A DNA stretch of 5,016 nucleotides from Desulfobacterales bacterium (lineage in GTDB: Bacteria > Desulfobacterota > Desulfobacteria > Desulfobacterales > JAFDCJ01), in assembly GCA_029932495.1 (NCBI GenBank), contig JAOZPY010000188.1:1-5016 (forward strand), in the 5' to 3' direction. The translations under genes were made by a program, and so were the position numbers. The notes beneath the pieces were generated by a model. That model saw only the letters and a program-made list of their open reading frames with translations, was not told the origin of the DNA and did no database searches. Below, piece after piece: positions 1-5,016 of this stretch. Numbering within the stretch: position 1 is the stretch's first letter; the number at the start of each line of letters is the position of its first letter.

Positions 1-1032
1 GCGGTCAATCTCCTCTTCGTCCAGGGAGGGATAAATGGGAATTGACAGGCGTTGCTGCCAGGCCTTTTCAGTAGCCGGATATCCCGGCCATTGAAGTTGC
101 TGGTGCAGGGGCCGGTATATTGGACGGTCACAACCGATTCCCAGATCGCCAAGCTTGCGAATCCAGTGTCTGGCATCGGTTTTGACCTCCAGCACGTAGC
201 GGTAATAAATATGGCTGCTGTCGGGGGGCGGCAGCTGCAGGTCCATAGATTTAAAAGCAGCATCATAACGCCCGGCAATCTCACGGCGCCGGCGCAGAAA
301 CCATGGTAACCGCTCAAGTTGAACCAGCCCCATGGCAGCCTGAATATCGGTCATTGTGCTGTTATAGCGGGTTTTATACTCTTTTTTCTTATCGTAAGTT
401 CTCAGGTCACGAACCCGGTCAGCAATTTCTTTATGCTGCGTAACCACCATTCCGCCTTCGCCGGTACAGATGACCTTGGTGGCGTAAAACGAAAAAATGG
501 CGGCCACCCCAAATGTCCCGGTGGCCTGCTGATTATAAGATGCCCCGAGGCACTGGGCGCAATCTTCAATGATGGGCACGTTAAGAGCAAGCAGGGCATC
601 CATATCCGCTGGCAGACCGAAAAGATGGGGTACGATAAGGACCCGGGTGCGGGGAGTCAGCCTTTTTTTTACATCTTCAGCCGCCAGGTTACCGGAAACA
701 GCCTCAATCTCAGCCAGAACCGGTGTGGCCCCCGTGTAATGGACGGCGTTGAGCAGCGCACAGCAGACATAGCTGGGAATGATGACTTCATCGCCCGGCC
801 CCACTCCCATGGCCAGCAAGGTAAGGTGCAACGCAGCAGTGCCGGAGGCGGTGCTGACAGCCTCGTCGGCACCAAGATATTCGGCAAAGCGGGCTTCAAA
901 TTCTTTTACCGCCGGCCCGCCGGCAACATGTCCGGAAGCGATCACATCGGAAACCGCCGCGATTTCTTCTTCCCCCAGCGTCGGCCTGGAATGGGGGATG
1001 CCATGGTGCTTTTGCTCACGATTCTTTGTCAA
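1..1032 (-). CDS. DegT/DnrJ/EryC1/StrS-family PLP aminotransferase (3' end cut off by the window)
   Basis: Cytosolic pyridoxal-phosphate sugar aminotransferase of the type that puts an amino group on a keto-sugar nucleotide for surface glycan synthesis. The frame stays open for 344 codons from a TTG at 1032 to the window edge. Visible family marks are IPHSRPTLGEEE (residues 12-23), the cofactor-phosphate loop SGTAAL (63-68), the PLP-contacting EDCAQ with D157 and Q160, the Schiff-base lysine K185 in SFYATK followed by TGEGGM, and MTDIQAAMG (227-235). The last visible residues, IPIYPSLDEEEIDR, match the usual C-terminal region, so only about 10-30 residues should be missing. TTG is chosen because AGGTG sits 5 bases upstream and homologues usually begin near IPHSRPTLGEEE. 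An in-frame ATG at 1080 is possible but would overlap the upstream gene. It lies 19 bases after the deacetylase stop in the same operon. Family is certain; the sugar substrate (for example ArnB-, WecE- or PseC-like) cannot be told from sequence. Confidence 0.93.
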   Translation of the reverse strand, partial: MTKNREQKHHGIPHSRPTLGEEEIAAVSDVIASGHVAGGPAVKEFEARFAEYLGADEAVSTASGTAALHLTLLAMGVGPGDEVIIPSYVCCALLNAVHYTGATPVLAEIEAVSGNLAAEDVKKRLTPRTRVLIVPHLFGLPADMDALLALNVPIIEDCAQCLGASYNQQATGTFGVAAIFSFYATKVICTGEGGMVVTQHKEIADRVRDLRTYDKKKEYKTRYNSTMTDIQAAMGLVQLERLPWFLRRRREIAGRYDAAFKSMDLQLPPPDSSHIYYRYVLEVKTDARHWIRKLGDLGIGCDRPIYRPLHQQLQWPGYPATEKAWQQRLSIPIYPSLDEEEIDR

Positions 1033-1037
1033 TCTTG

Positions 1038-1042
1038 CACCT
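1038..1042 (-). promoter_or_regulatory. Ribosome binding site deciding the aminotransferase TTG start
   Basis: AGGTG lies 5 bases upstream of the TTG at 1032 on the minus strand, just after the stop of the deacetylase gene. It favours TTG over the in-frame ATG at 1080. That ATG also has a GAGG 6 bases upstream, but there the GAGG is part of codons for the conserved YAEAFHALR tail of the deacetylase and is probably coincidental. Confidence 0.6.
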
Positions 1043-1051
1043 GAAGATATT

Positions 1052-1675
1052 TTAAATATTGATAAACAGCCGCAGCGCATGAAACGCCTCGGCATATTTC
1101 ACCCGCCCCTGGATGCCGCGAAAATTGGCACTGGAATGGGCCACCTCGACAATCGACAGATCCTCGATGTTGGTTTTCATCACCTGGGAACGATGGGCCT
1201 TGAGCGCAGCCACCTTGCGTTCCAGGGTATCGGATATATCCACAAACACCTGGGGATTGAAATTTTGCGTGGTGGGTCCTTCATAAAACAGAACATTGCG
1301 AATATAGCGAGTGGCCGACATGATGGCCTGGGCCAGATGCCGGTGGTCCTGGTGGGTATCGTCCGGAAAATGGCAGAAAATAAAATCCGGCTTTACCTCG
1401 GCGATCACCGCCTCGATTTTTCCGATCAGTTCGACATCCACGATCAAGTGGGTATCCTCATAACCTCCCCAGTATATCTTTTCAGCCCCCAGAATGTCCT
1501 TGGAAGTCTCCTGCTCCTGTTGACGCACCGATGATGCCCCTCCCATGCCACCGCCGGTCATCACCAGCAGAAAAAGCCGGTTGCCCTTCTGGGTATATTT
1601 AATCAGGGCACCCCCACAGCCAAATTCAATGTCATCCGGATGAGCACCGATTGCCAGAATATTTACCTTTTCCAT
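1052..1675 (-). CDS. PIG-L/LmbE-family zinc-dependent N-deacetylase
   Basis: A 207-residue cytosolic deacetylase of the family that removes the acetyl group from N-acetyl sugars (MshB, BshB and the GlcNAc-PI deacetylase are known members). The signature AHPDD is at residues 11-15: by family analogy H12 and D15 bind the metal and D14 is the general base. The second motif, PDDTHQDHRH (104-113), supplies the other zinc ligand, probably H111, in the HxDH element. The tail YAEAFHALR (194-202) is typical of the sugar-deacetylase branch. Length is normal for a short PIG-L protein and no signal peptide is seen. The ATG at 1675 has TGAGG 5 bases upstream. It sits between a WbqC-family gene (46-base gap) and the aminotransferase (19-base gap), which points to an amino-sugar or its nucleotide/lipid-linked form as substrate rather than mycothiol or bacillithiol precursors. 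The exact substrate is unknown. Confidence 0.93.
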   Translation of the reverse strand: MEKVNILAIGAHPDDIEFGCGGALIKYTQKGNRLFLLVMTGGGMGGASSVRQQEQETSKDILGAEKIYWGGYEDTHLIVDVELIGKIEAVIAEVKPDFIFCHFPDDTHQDHRHLAQAIMSATRYIRNVLFYEGPTTQNFNPQVFVDISDTLERKVAALKAHRSQVMKTNIEDLSIVEVAHSSANFRGIQGRVKYAEAFHALRLFINI

Positions 1676-1721
1676 TACAACCTCAATGTGTAAGTTATCA
1701 AAAAATCAGGCGGATCTGGTA

Positions 1722-2405
1722 TCAATTAACCTCACAGATTCTTTTCAGGCTATCTGCACCGCAATTAAACAACAGGTCCACCACGGACATATGAGACTGA
1801 AAACCACCAAATAGCTGCGGATAAACCGGATGTTTGAAATCCTGGAAAACCACATGGATGCCGTTTTGTCGAAAACGTTCCAGGTCCATGTACCGGGTCC
1901 CGTCCGGCCCTGACAGATAGGTATCAGCGTCTAAAGCCCGGCAGATATCGATAAGCCGATCAGTGGGATCATCCCGCAGGTCAAGCTGTGAGGCCTTGAC
2001 CATGGGAATTGGCGGCAGCATCAACGCCGCCTGTAACTGTTCGATAAAAAAAATATTCAAATCTGATAGAAACTTCCAGGATCTGGTGTAGACCTGCTCG
2101 AAAATTTCGATATAGTCCTTAAAAAAAGGCGCTCGGCTGTAATTCGAGGCCAGCGCCTGCAGGTGTTTATGCCGCCATTTAACGGACAAATTGATTTCAA
2201 CGGTCCGGATGACCTGTCCGAAGCTGTAATGTACCGGAACTGTCAGCCATTGCCAGCCCCGGGCGGTTTTAATCCGGTTGCGGTTCTGCCAGTCGTTTTT
2301 TTTGTACTGCACATTATCCAGCAGACAAAATGCATCCGCGCAACGGATCTTGTCAAAATAGCCCAGCCAGGGAAGATACTGGGGTTGATGCACCGCAACG
2401 ATCAA
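1722..2405 (-). CDS. WbqC-family protein, surface-glycan locus
   Basis: A 227-residue cytosolic protein of the WbqC family (Pfam WbqC-like), found in O-antigen and related glycan clusters; its biochemical role is not firmly established. The N-terminus VAVHQPQYLPWLGYFDKI (residues 3-20), the following LLDNVQYKKNDWQNRNRI (28-45), and the C-terminal SHMSVVDLLFNCG (about 205-217) are the conserved family blocks, so the protein looks full length. The start is TTG: an in-frame TGA lies four codons upstream (2417-2419), no ATG could serve, and GAGGA is 6 bases before it. First gene of the minus-strand operon, with a strong promoter about 50 bases upstream. In this context it may attach an acyl or aminoacyl group to the amine made by the neighbouring enzymes; this is inference only. 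Confidence 0.93.
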   Translation of the reverse strand: MIVAVHQPQYLPWLGYFDKIRCADAFCLLDNVQYKKNDWQNRNRIKTARGWQWLTVPVHYSFGQVIRTVEINLSVKWRHKHLQALASNYSRAPFFKDYIEIFEQVYTRSWKFLSDLNIFFIEQLQAALMLPPIPMVKASQLDLRDDPTDRLIDICRALDADTYLSGPDGTRYMDLERFRQNGIHVVFQDFKHPVYPQLFGGFQSHMSVVDLLFNCGADSLKRICEVN

Positions 2406-2411
2406 TTCGAA

Positions 2412-2416
2412 TCCTC
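2412..2416 (-). promoter_or_regulatory. Ribosome binding site deciding the WbqC TTG start
   Basis: GAGGA lies 6 bases upstream of the TTG at 2405 on the minus strand, an ideal spacing. An in-frame stop immediately upstream excludes a longer product, so this site and the TTG define the start. Confidence 0.75.
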
Positions 2417-2460
2417 ATCAATAATGGATACCGGCCATTGAGTTTTGCAACTTATATAAA

Positions 2461-2489
2461 AATATATCATATTTTCTTATGGTTATCAA
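2461..2489 (-). promoter_or_regulatory. Sigma70-type promoter for the glycan operon
   Basis: On the minus strand, TTGATA (2489-2484) and TATATT (2466-2461) are separated by exactly 17 bases, each hexamer being close to consensus. Transcription would start near 2454, giving a leader of about 50 bases before the WbqC TTG start. A perfect 7-base AT-only inverted repeat (2459-2465 and 2469-2475, 3-base centre) overlaps the -10 element. It could be an operator or just low-complexity sequence. Confidence 0.6.
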
Positions 2490-2521
2490 ATCCACCAAAA
2501 AACAGCACATTGAATCTGTCC

Positions 2522-2550
2522 TTGACTCTTTTGAATTAATGCGAAAAAAT
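2522..2550 (+). promoter_or_regulatory. Weak candidate promoter for the HEAT/CPBP gene pair
   Basis: TTGACT (2522-2527) is a good -35, followed after 17 bases by AAAAAT, a poor -10. Transcription would begin near 2557, leaving only about 7 bases before the ATG at 2564 but about 28 before the in-frame ATG at 2585. It is the best plus-strand candidate in this AT-rich divergent spacer; confidence is low. Confidence 0.25.
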
Positions 2551-2563
2551 AATAATTTAAGTC

Positions 2564-4087
2564 ATGGAAAATAAAAAGAAAATAATGCCCCGGCTCAAAC
2601 TGCCCCACGTATTTCATCCGGTGGCACCTCTCCTGCTCGGCCTTTTCATCGCCCAAGTGCTCGCTACCATACAGGTTTATCTGTCCAACCTGAACCTGTA
2701 TGCCATGCTGGCGGCTGTCAAAGCAGCCGGCTACCTGCCGGTGCCCAACCAGCAGGTGGCAGCCAGCCTGGAAAAAATAACCACCGCCTTTCTGGGAGGG
2801 CTTTTTTTCACCTTCAGCATCGGTGCCGGCATCAGCCTGGCGTCTATAGCGTTGGCCTGGATCTGGCGACGCTTTTTTACAAAGAGCAAAGTTATCCTCA
2901 TTTTTTTTCTGGTCGCCTGGGCGGCATTGCTGCTCGCAGTCAACATCCAGGGCTGGAGTATATGGCCCAGTTTGTACTTTCTTCTCATTCCGCCGATTCT
3001 TTTTGCCATAACGCTTAAACGAATGCCCGCAGATCCCATTGAATCGCATCGTACACAACGCTGGGTGCATATCGTTCCGATTCCACTGCTCGCTCTGCTC
3101 TGGTTTACCCAGCTGGACGGCAGCCTCATAGTGGATATACGGGACAACCTTCTGTGGTCCAATTCCTGGGGGAAAAGCTTCGTCAGTTTTTACTACCGCT
3201 ATACGCTCTATCCGGCGCAAGCTTTTAAATCCCTGGATCAAAAAACAATCCGAACTTGCCATCTGAAAGATATCACCAACCCCGGCCTCTTGGAAAAACT
3301 GGAAAAAATACTGCTGGGCCATGACTACCTGCCAGTGAACGCCGATATAGGGGTCGATGTAACCCTCGGTGAAAAAAATGCCGGCCTTGTGTTTAAAAGC
3401 CACGGCTGTCAATTGTTTCAATTGCCGATCCAGCGTTTTTTATCAGATCCGGCAACAGCCTTGCACCGGCTGTCCCGAGAAAGCGACCGGCATGCTGTCT
3501 TCCGCTACCTGACGTTTATCTCACTGCTGATTGGATTTCCCGTTGCAATCTACTTTTTTCTTCACGCACTGCTTTATTACCTGTTTGTTGTTTTCACCAA
3601 TCCGGCAACATCCGCCCTGCTCGCCTCTGTCATGTGTTTTCTGATCGGCTTTGCCAGCCTGGCATTTTTCCAAACCAGCAGAAGCGAGACCGTCACGGTT
3701 CAAAACATCGCTTCGGCCCTGGAAGCACCGCGGTGGCAGGTCCGAGTTGCGGGCCTTAAAGTGGCTGAAAAAAACCGTCTGGACATCAGCAGGTACCGGG
3801 CTTACCCGGTGCTACTTAGAAGTTCGATAATACCACAGCGCTACTGGCTGGCAAAAGCCCTTGCAGTCAGCCGCGGGCCGGAGACCTATCGCGTTCTGCT
3901 GCAATTGATAGACGATGCCAATATCAATGTCCGCTGCATGGCGCTGCACGCACTCGGCCGACGTAAAAACCGTCGGGCCATCGATCCGATTTTAACCTTA
4001 CTGAAAACCTCAGAGCACTGGTACAGCCAGTTATATGCCTACCGGGCATTGCGGTCTCTTGGATGGAAACAACGAAAATCACCCTGA
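2564..4087 (+). CDS. Polytopic membrane protein with C-terminal HEAT-like repeats, function unknown
   Basis: A 507-residue inner-membrane protein I cannot assign to a named family. About seven hydrophobic segments are visible: roughly residues 20-42, 74-101, 109-127, 130-150, 167-184, 316-343 and 349-370. Between the fifth and sixth lies a soluble stretch of about 130 residues (185-313) with no motif I recognise. Residues about 380-503 look like HEAT/PBS-lyase-type helical repeats. The clearest run is NVRCMALHALGRRKNRRAIDPILTLL (455-480), followed by a further helix pair ending YRALRSLGW. Such repeats usually bind a partner protein. The basic N-terminus (MENKKK) suggests N-in; seven spans would then place the HEAT domain outside the cytoplasm, but the span count is uncertain. 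The ATG at 2564 has only a weak ribosome binding site; ATG 2585 is an in-frame alternative. The 3' end overlaps the CPBP protease gene by 25 bases, implying coupled translation and possibly a complex. Confidence 0.85.
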   Translation: MENKKKIMPRLKLPHVFHPVAPLLLGLFIAQVLATIQVYLSNLNLYAMLAAVKAAGYLPVPNQQVAASLEKITTAFLGGLFFTFSIGAGISLASIALAWIWRRFFTKSKVILIFFLVAWAALLLAVNIQGWSIWPSLYFLLIPPILFAITLKRMPADPIESHRTQRWVHIVPIPLLALLWFTQLDGSLIVDIRDNLLWSNSWGKSFVSFYYRYTLYPAQAFKSLDQKTIRTCHLKDITNPGLLEKLEKILLGHDYLPVNADIGVDVTLGEKNAGLVFKSHGCQLFQLPIQRFLSDPATALHRLSRESDRHAVFRYLTFISLLIGFPVAIYFFLHALLYYLFVVFTNPATSALLASVMCFLIGFASLAFFQTSRSETVTVQNIASALEAPRWQVRVAGLKVAEKNRLDISRYRAYPVLLRSSIIPQRYWLAKALAVSRGPETYRVLLQLIDDANINVRCMALHALGRRKNRRAIDPILTLLKTSEHWYSQLYAYRALRSLGWKQRKSP

Positions 4088-4707
4088 AAACCCTGGCGGT
4101 GTCCATTTTTGCTGTTGTTGGACTGGAAATTGCCGACCGCATGATCGGAACCGGTCACATCCTGCCGCCTCTGATCGGTCTTGGAATCTTGAGGTTGCTG
4201 GAAATTTTCCTGCTGACCGGCATCTGCCTGTGGATAGAAAAAAATATTGCGGTCATCGGCCTGGCATCAAAAATGTGGGCAGGGTTCCTGAAGGGGTTGC
4301 TCTGGTCAGCCTGTTTTGCAGTGGCAGCCGTGATTATAGCCGGCGCATTGTATATTGCCGGCATGGATCCGGTTGTCTTTTTCAGACATCCCCTGCCGGC
4401 TGCGCAAGCCCGGCATCCGCTTATCCTGCTTATCGTCGGCGGCGTGATCGCTCCGGTAGCAGAAGAAATCTTTTTCAGGGGCATTCTTTATGGTTTTTTT
4501 CGGTCAAGGGGAATTATTACCGCCATTGTGATCAGCACCGTGCTGTTTGTACTGCCCCACCTGAACGGCAACACCATTCCGCTCACCCAGGCTGTCGGCG
4601 GCATCGTTTTTGCGCTTGCTTACGAAAAAGAAAAAAACCTGCTGACTCCCATCACGATTCACTGCCTTGGCAATCTCACCCTTTTCGGGCTCACATTTGT
4701 CTGTTGA
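4063..4707 (+). CDS. CPBP-family (Abi/CaaX-like) intramembrane protease
   Basis: A 214-residue membrane-embedded protein of the CPBP family, whose members include CaaX prenyl endopeptidase-like (Rce1-type) glutamate proteases and bacteriocin-immunity proteins. All active-site elements are present: EEIFFRG with E134, E135 and R139 (motif 1, EExxxR), FVLPH with F162 and H166 (motif 2, FxxxH), and HCLGN with H200 and N204 (motif 3). These fall in or beside hydrophobic helices, with further spans near residues 10-25, 36-57, 74-99 and 120-132. Length is normal, so it is probably catalytically intact. The ATG at 4063 lies inside the end of the HEAT-repeat membrane gene (25-base overlap, different frame) with no clear Shine-Dalgarno, so translation is likely coupled. 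Bacteria lack classical prenylated CaaX substrates in most cases; its target is unknown, and the partner encoded upstream is the obvious candidate for substrate or adaptor. Confidence 0.93.
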   Translation: METTKITLKTLAVSIFAVVGLEIADRMIGTGHILPPLIGLGILRLLEIFLLTGICLWIEKNIAVIGLASKMWAGFLKGLLWSACFAVAAVIIAGALYIAGMDPVVFFRHPLPAAQARHPLILLIVGGVIAPVAEEIFFRGILYGFFRSRGIITAIVISTVLFVLPHLNGNTIPLTQAVGGIVFALAYEKEKNLLTPITIHCLGNLTLFGLTFVC

Positions 4708-4793
4708 TTAAAATTTTCACTGCTTTTCTTTATGAAACGGGAAAGCATCATCTTGAAAACATCTAACTGCCTAAAATCAAGGCCTACCTTTGT

Positions 4794-4822
4794 TTGACAC
4801 CCTTCTGTTTTTCTTCTATACT
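4794..4822 (+). promoter_or_regulatory. Near-consensus sigma70 promoter for the exported-protein gene
   Basis: TTGACA (4794-4799, perfect -35) and TATACT (4817-4822, five of six -10 bases) are separated by 17 bases. The predicted transcription start near 4829 gives a leader of about 37 bases. It begins a transcription unit separate from the CPBP gene upstream, with no clear terminator between the two. Confidence 0.75.
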
Positions 4823-4849
4823 TATTTATAGGGTTGTCACCAATATCCG

Positions 4850-4855
4850 GGGAGG
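4850..4855 (+). promoter_or_regulatory. Strong ribosome binding site of the exported-protein gene
   Basis: GGGAGG is followed by TTGATC, nearly the full anti-Shine-Dalgarno complement. It lies 10 bases before the ATG at 4866, slightly long spacing but no better start is available. With the strong promoter it suggests high expression. Confidence 0.7.
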
Positions 4856-4865
4856 TTGATCTTCA

Positions 4866-5016
4866 ATGAGAAAAGTGTTCAACATTGCATGGGTGCTGCT
4901 TGTCGCTGTTTTGCTATATACTGCCACGGCCTATTCGGACACCGTATGGCTGAAAAATGGTGACCGCCTGGTTGGAAGCGTCTGTCAACGGTCTTTTAAA
5001 ATTGAGCCATTTTGGG
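4866..5016 (+). CDS. Secreted protein, DUF481-like N-terminus (cut off by the window)
   Basis: Only the first 50 codons are present. MRKVFNIAWVLLVAVLLYTATAYS is a textbook Sec signal peptide: a basic start, a hydrophobic core at residues 7-17, and a probable cleavage site after TAYS (24) or ATA (22). The mature start DTVWLKNGDRLVG (25-37) resembles the first strand of DUF481-type and related exported proteins, where a D-x-V-x-L-x-N-G-D-x-L-x-G segment precedes an outer-membrane barrel region. The product is therefore probably periplasmic or in the outer membrane. After residue 38 the frame reads VCQRSFKIEPFW, unlike the usual continuation; the +1 frame reads SVNGLLKLSHFG, which fits better, so a frameshift is possible. 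A strong promoter and ribosome binding site precede it. The exported call is firm; the family is tentative. Confidence 0.6.
   Translation, partial: MRKVFNIAWVLLVAVLLYTATAYSDTVWLKNGDRLVGSVCQRSFKIEPFW

Noticed and set aside
319..1534. Two long plus-strand reading frames (319-1044 and 779-1534, about 240-250 codons each)
   Set aside because: They lie opposite the aminotransferase and deacetylase, whose minus-strand frames carry intact catalytic motifs. The plus-strand translations show no recognisable domains.
2486..3421. A 311-codon minus-strand reading frame
   Set aside because: It lies opposite the membrane-protein gene and runs into the divergent promoter region. Its translation is low in hydrophobic structure and rich in Q/G/H as expected for an antisense shadow, with no family motif.
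4721..4747. Hairpin TGCTTTTC / GGAAAGCA with an 11-base loop after the CPBP gene, as a terminator
   Set aside because: The stem is AT-rich with a G-U pair, the loop is large, and no T-run follows, so it is not a credible intrinsic terminator.
4035..4766. A 243-codon plus-strand reading frame overlapping the CPBP gene
   Set aside because: It is an alternative frame of the CPBP protease, rich in R, H, S and C with no domain; the protease frame has all active-site residues.
4779..4795. Small hairpin AAGG-CCTA-CCTT followed by TGTTT, as a terminator
   Set aside because: The stem is only 4 base pairs and the T-rich part overlaps the -35 element of the next promoter; it is too weak to call.

Overview
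The window reads as part of a Gram-negative chromosome. The evidence is sigma70-type promoters, GGAGG-class ribosome binding sites, an O-antigen/surface-glycan gene set, and an exported protein resembling outer-membrane-associated families. Several TTG starts, moderate GC, and a HEAT-repeat membrane protein next to a CPBP protease would fit a sulfate-reducing deltaproteobacterium (Desulfobacterota). That placement is an impression from protein style, not a demonstrated assignment.

Left half (1-2405, minus strand): a three-gene operon, read right to left. It encodes a WbqC-family protein (2405-1722), a PIG-L/LmbE-type deacetylase (1675-1052), and a DegT/DnrJ/EryC1/StrS-type PLP aminotransferase (1032 to the left edge, truncated by the window). 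Gaps are 46 and 19 bases, and each gene has its own Shine-Dalgarno. Both the WbqC and the aminotransferase genes appear to start at TTG. Together they look like a cassette for making and modifying an amino sugar for LPS O-antigen or another surface glycan: amine installation, N-deacetylation, and a WbqC step of unknown chemistry. A well-formed promoter (TTGATA, 17 bases, TATATT) lies upstream in the AT-rich 158-base divergent spacer at 2406-2563.

Right half (2564-4707, plus strand): two divergently transcribed membrane-protein genes overlapping by 25 bases. The first is a 507-residue polytopic protein with a large extramembrane loop and a C-terminal HEAT-like repeat domain, which I cannot assign a function. 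The second is a 214-residue CPBP (Abi/CaaX) intramembrane protease with all three active-site motifs intact. The overlap implies co-translation and probably joint function.

Right edge (4708-5016): a spacer with a near-consensus sigma70 promoter (TTGACA, 17 bases, TATACT) and a strong ribosome binding site. These precede the first 50 codons of a secreted protein whose mature N-terminus (DTVWLKNGDRL) resembles DUF481-type exported proteins. A possible frameshift lies near the edge.

No RNA genes, CRISPR arrays, insertion sequences or long repeats were seen. The unexplained parts are the HEAT/CPBP pair and the chemistry of the WbqC/deacetylase/aminotransferase cassette.
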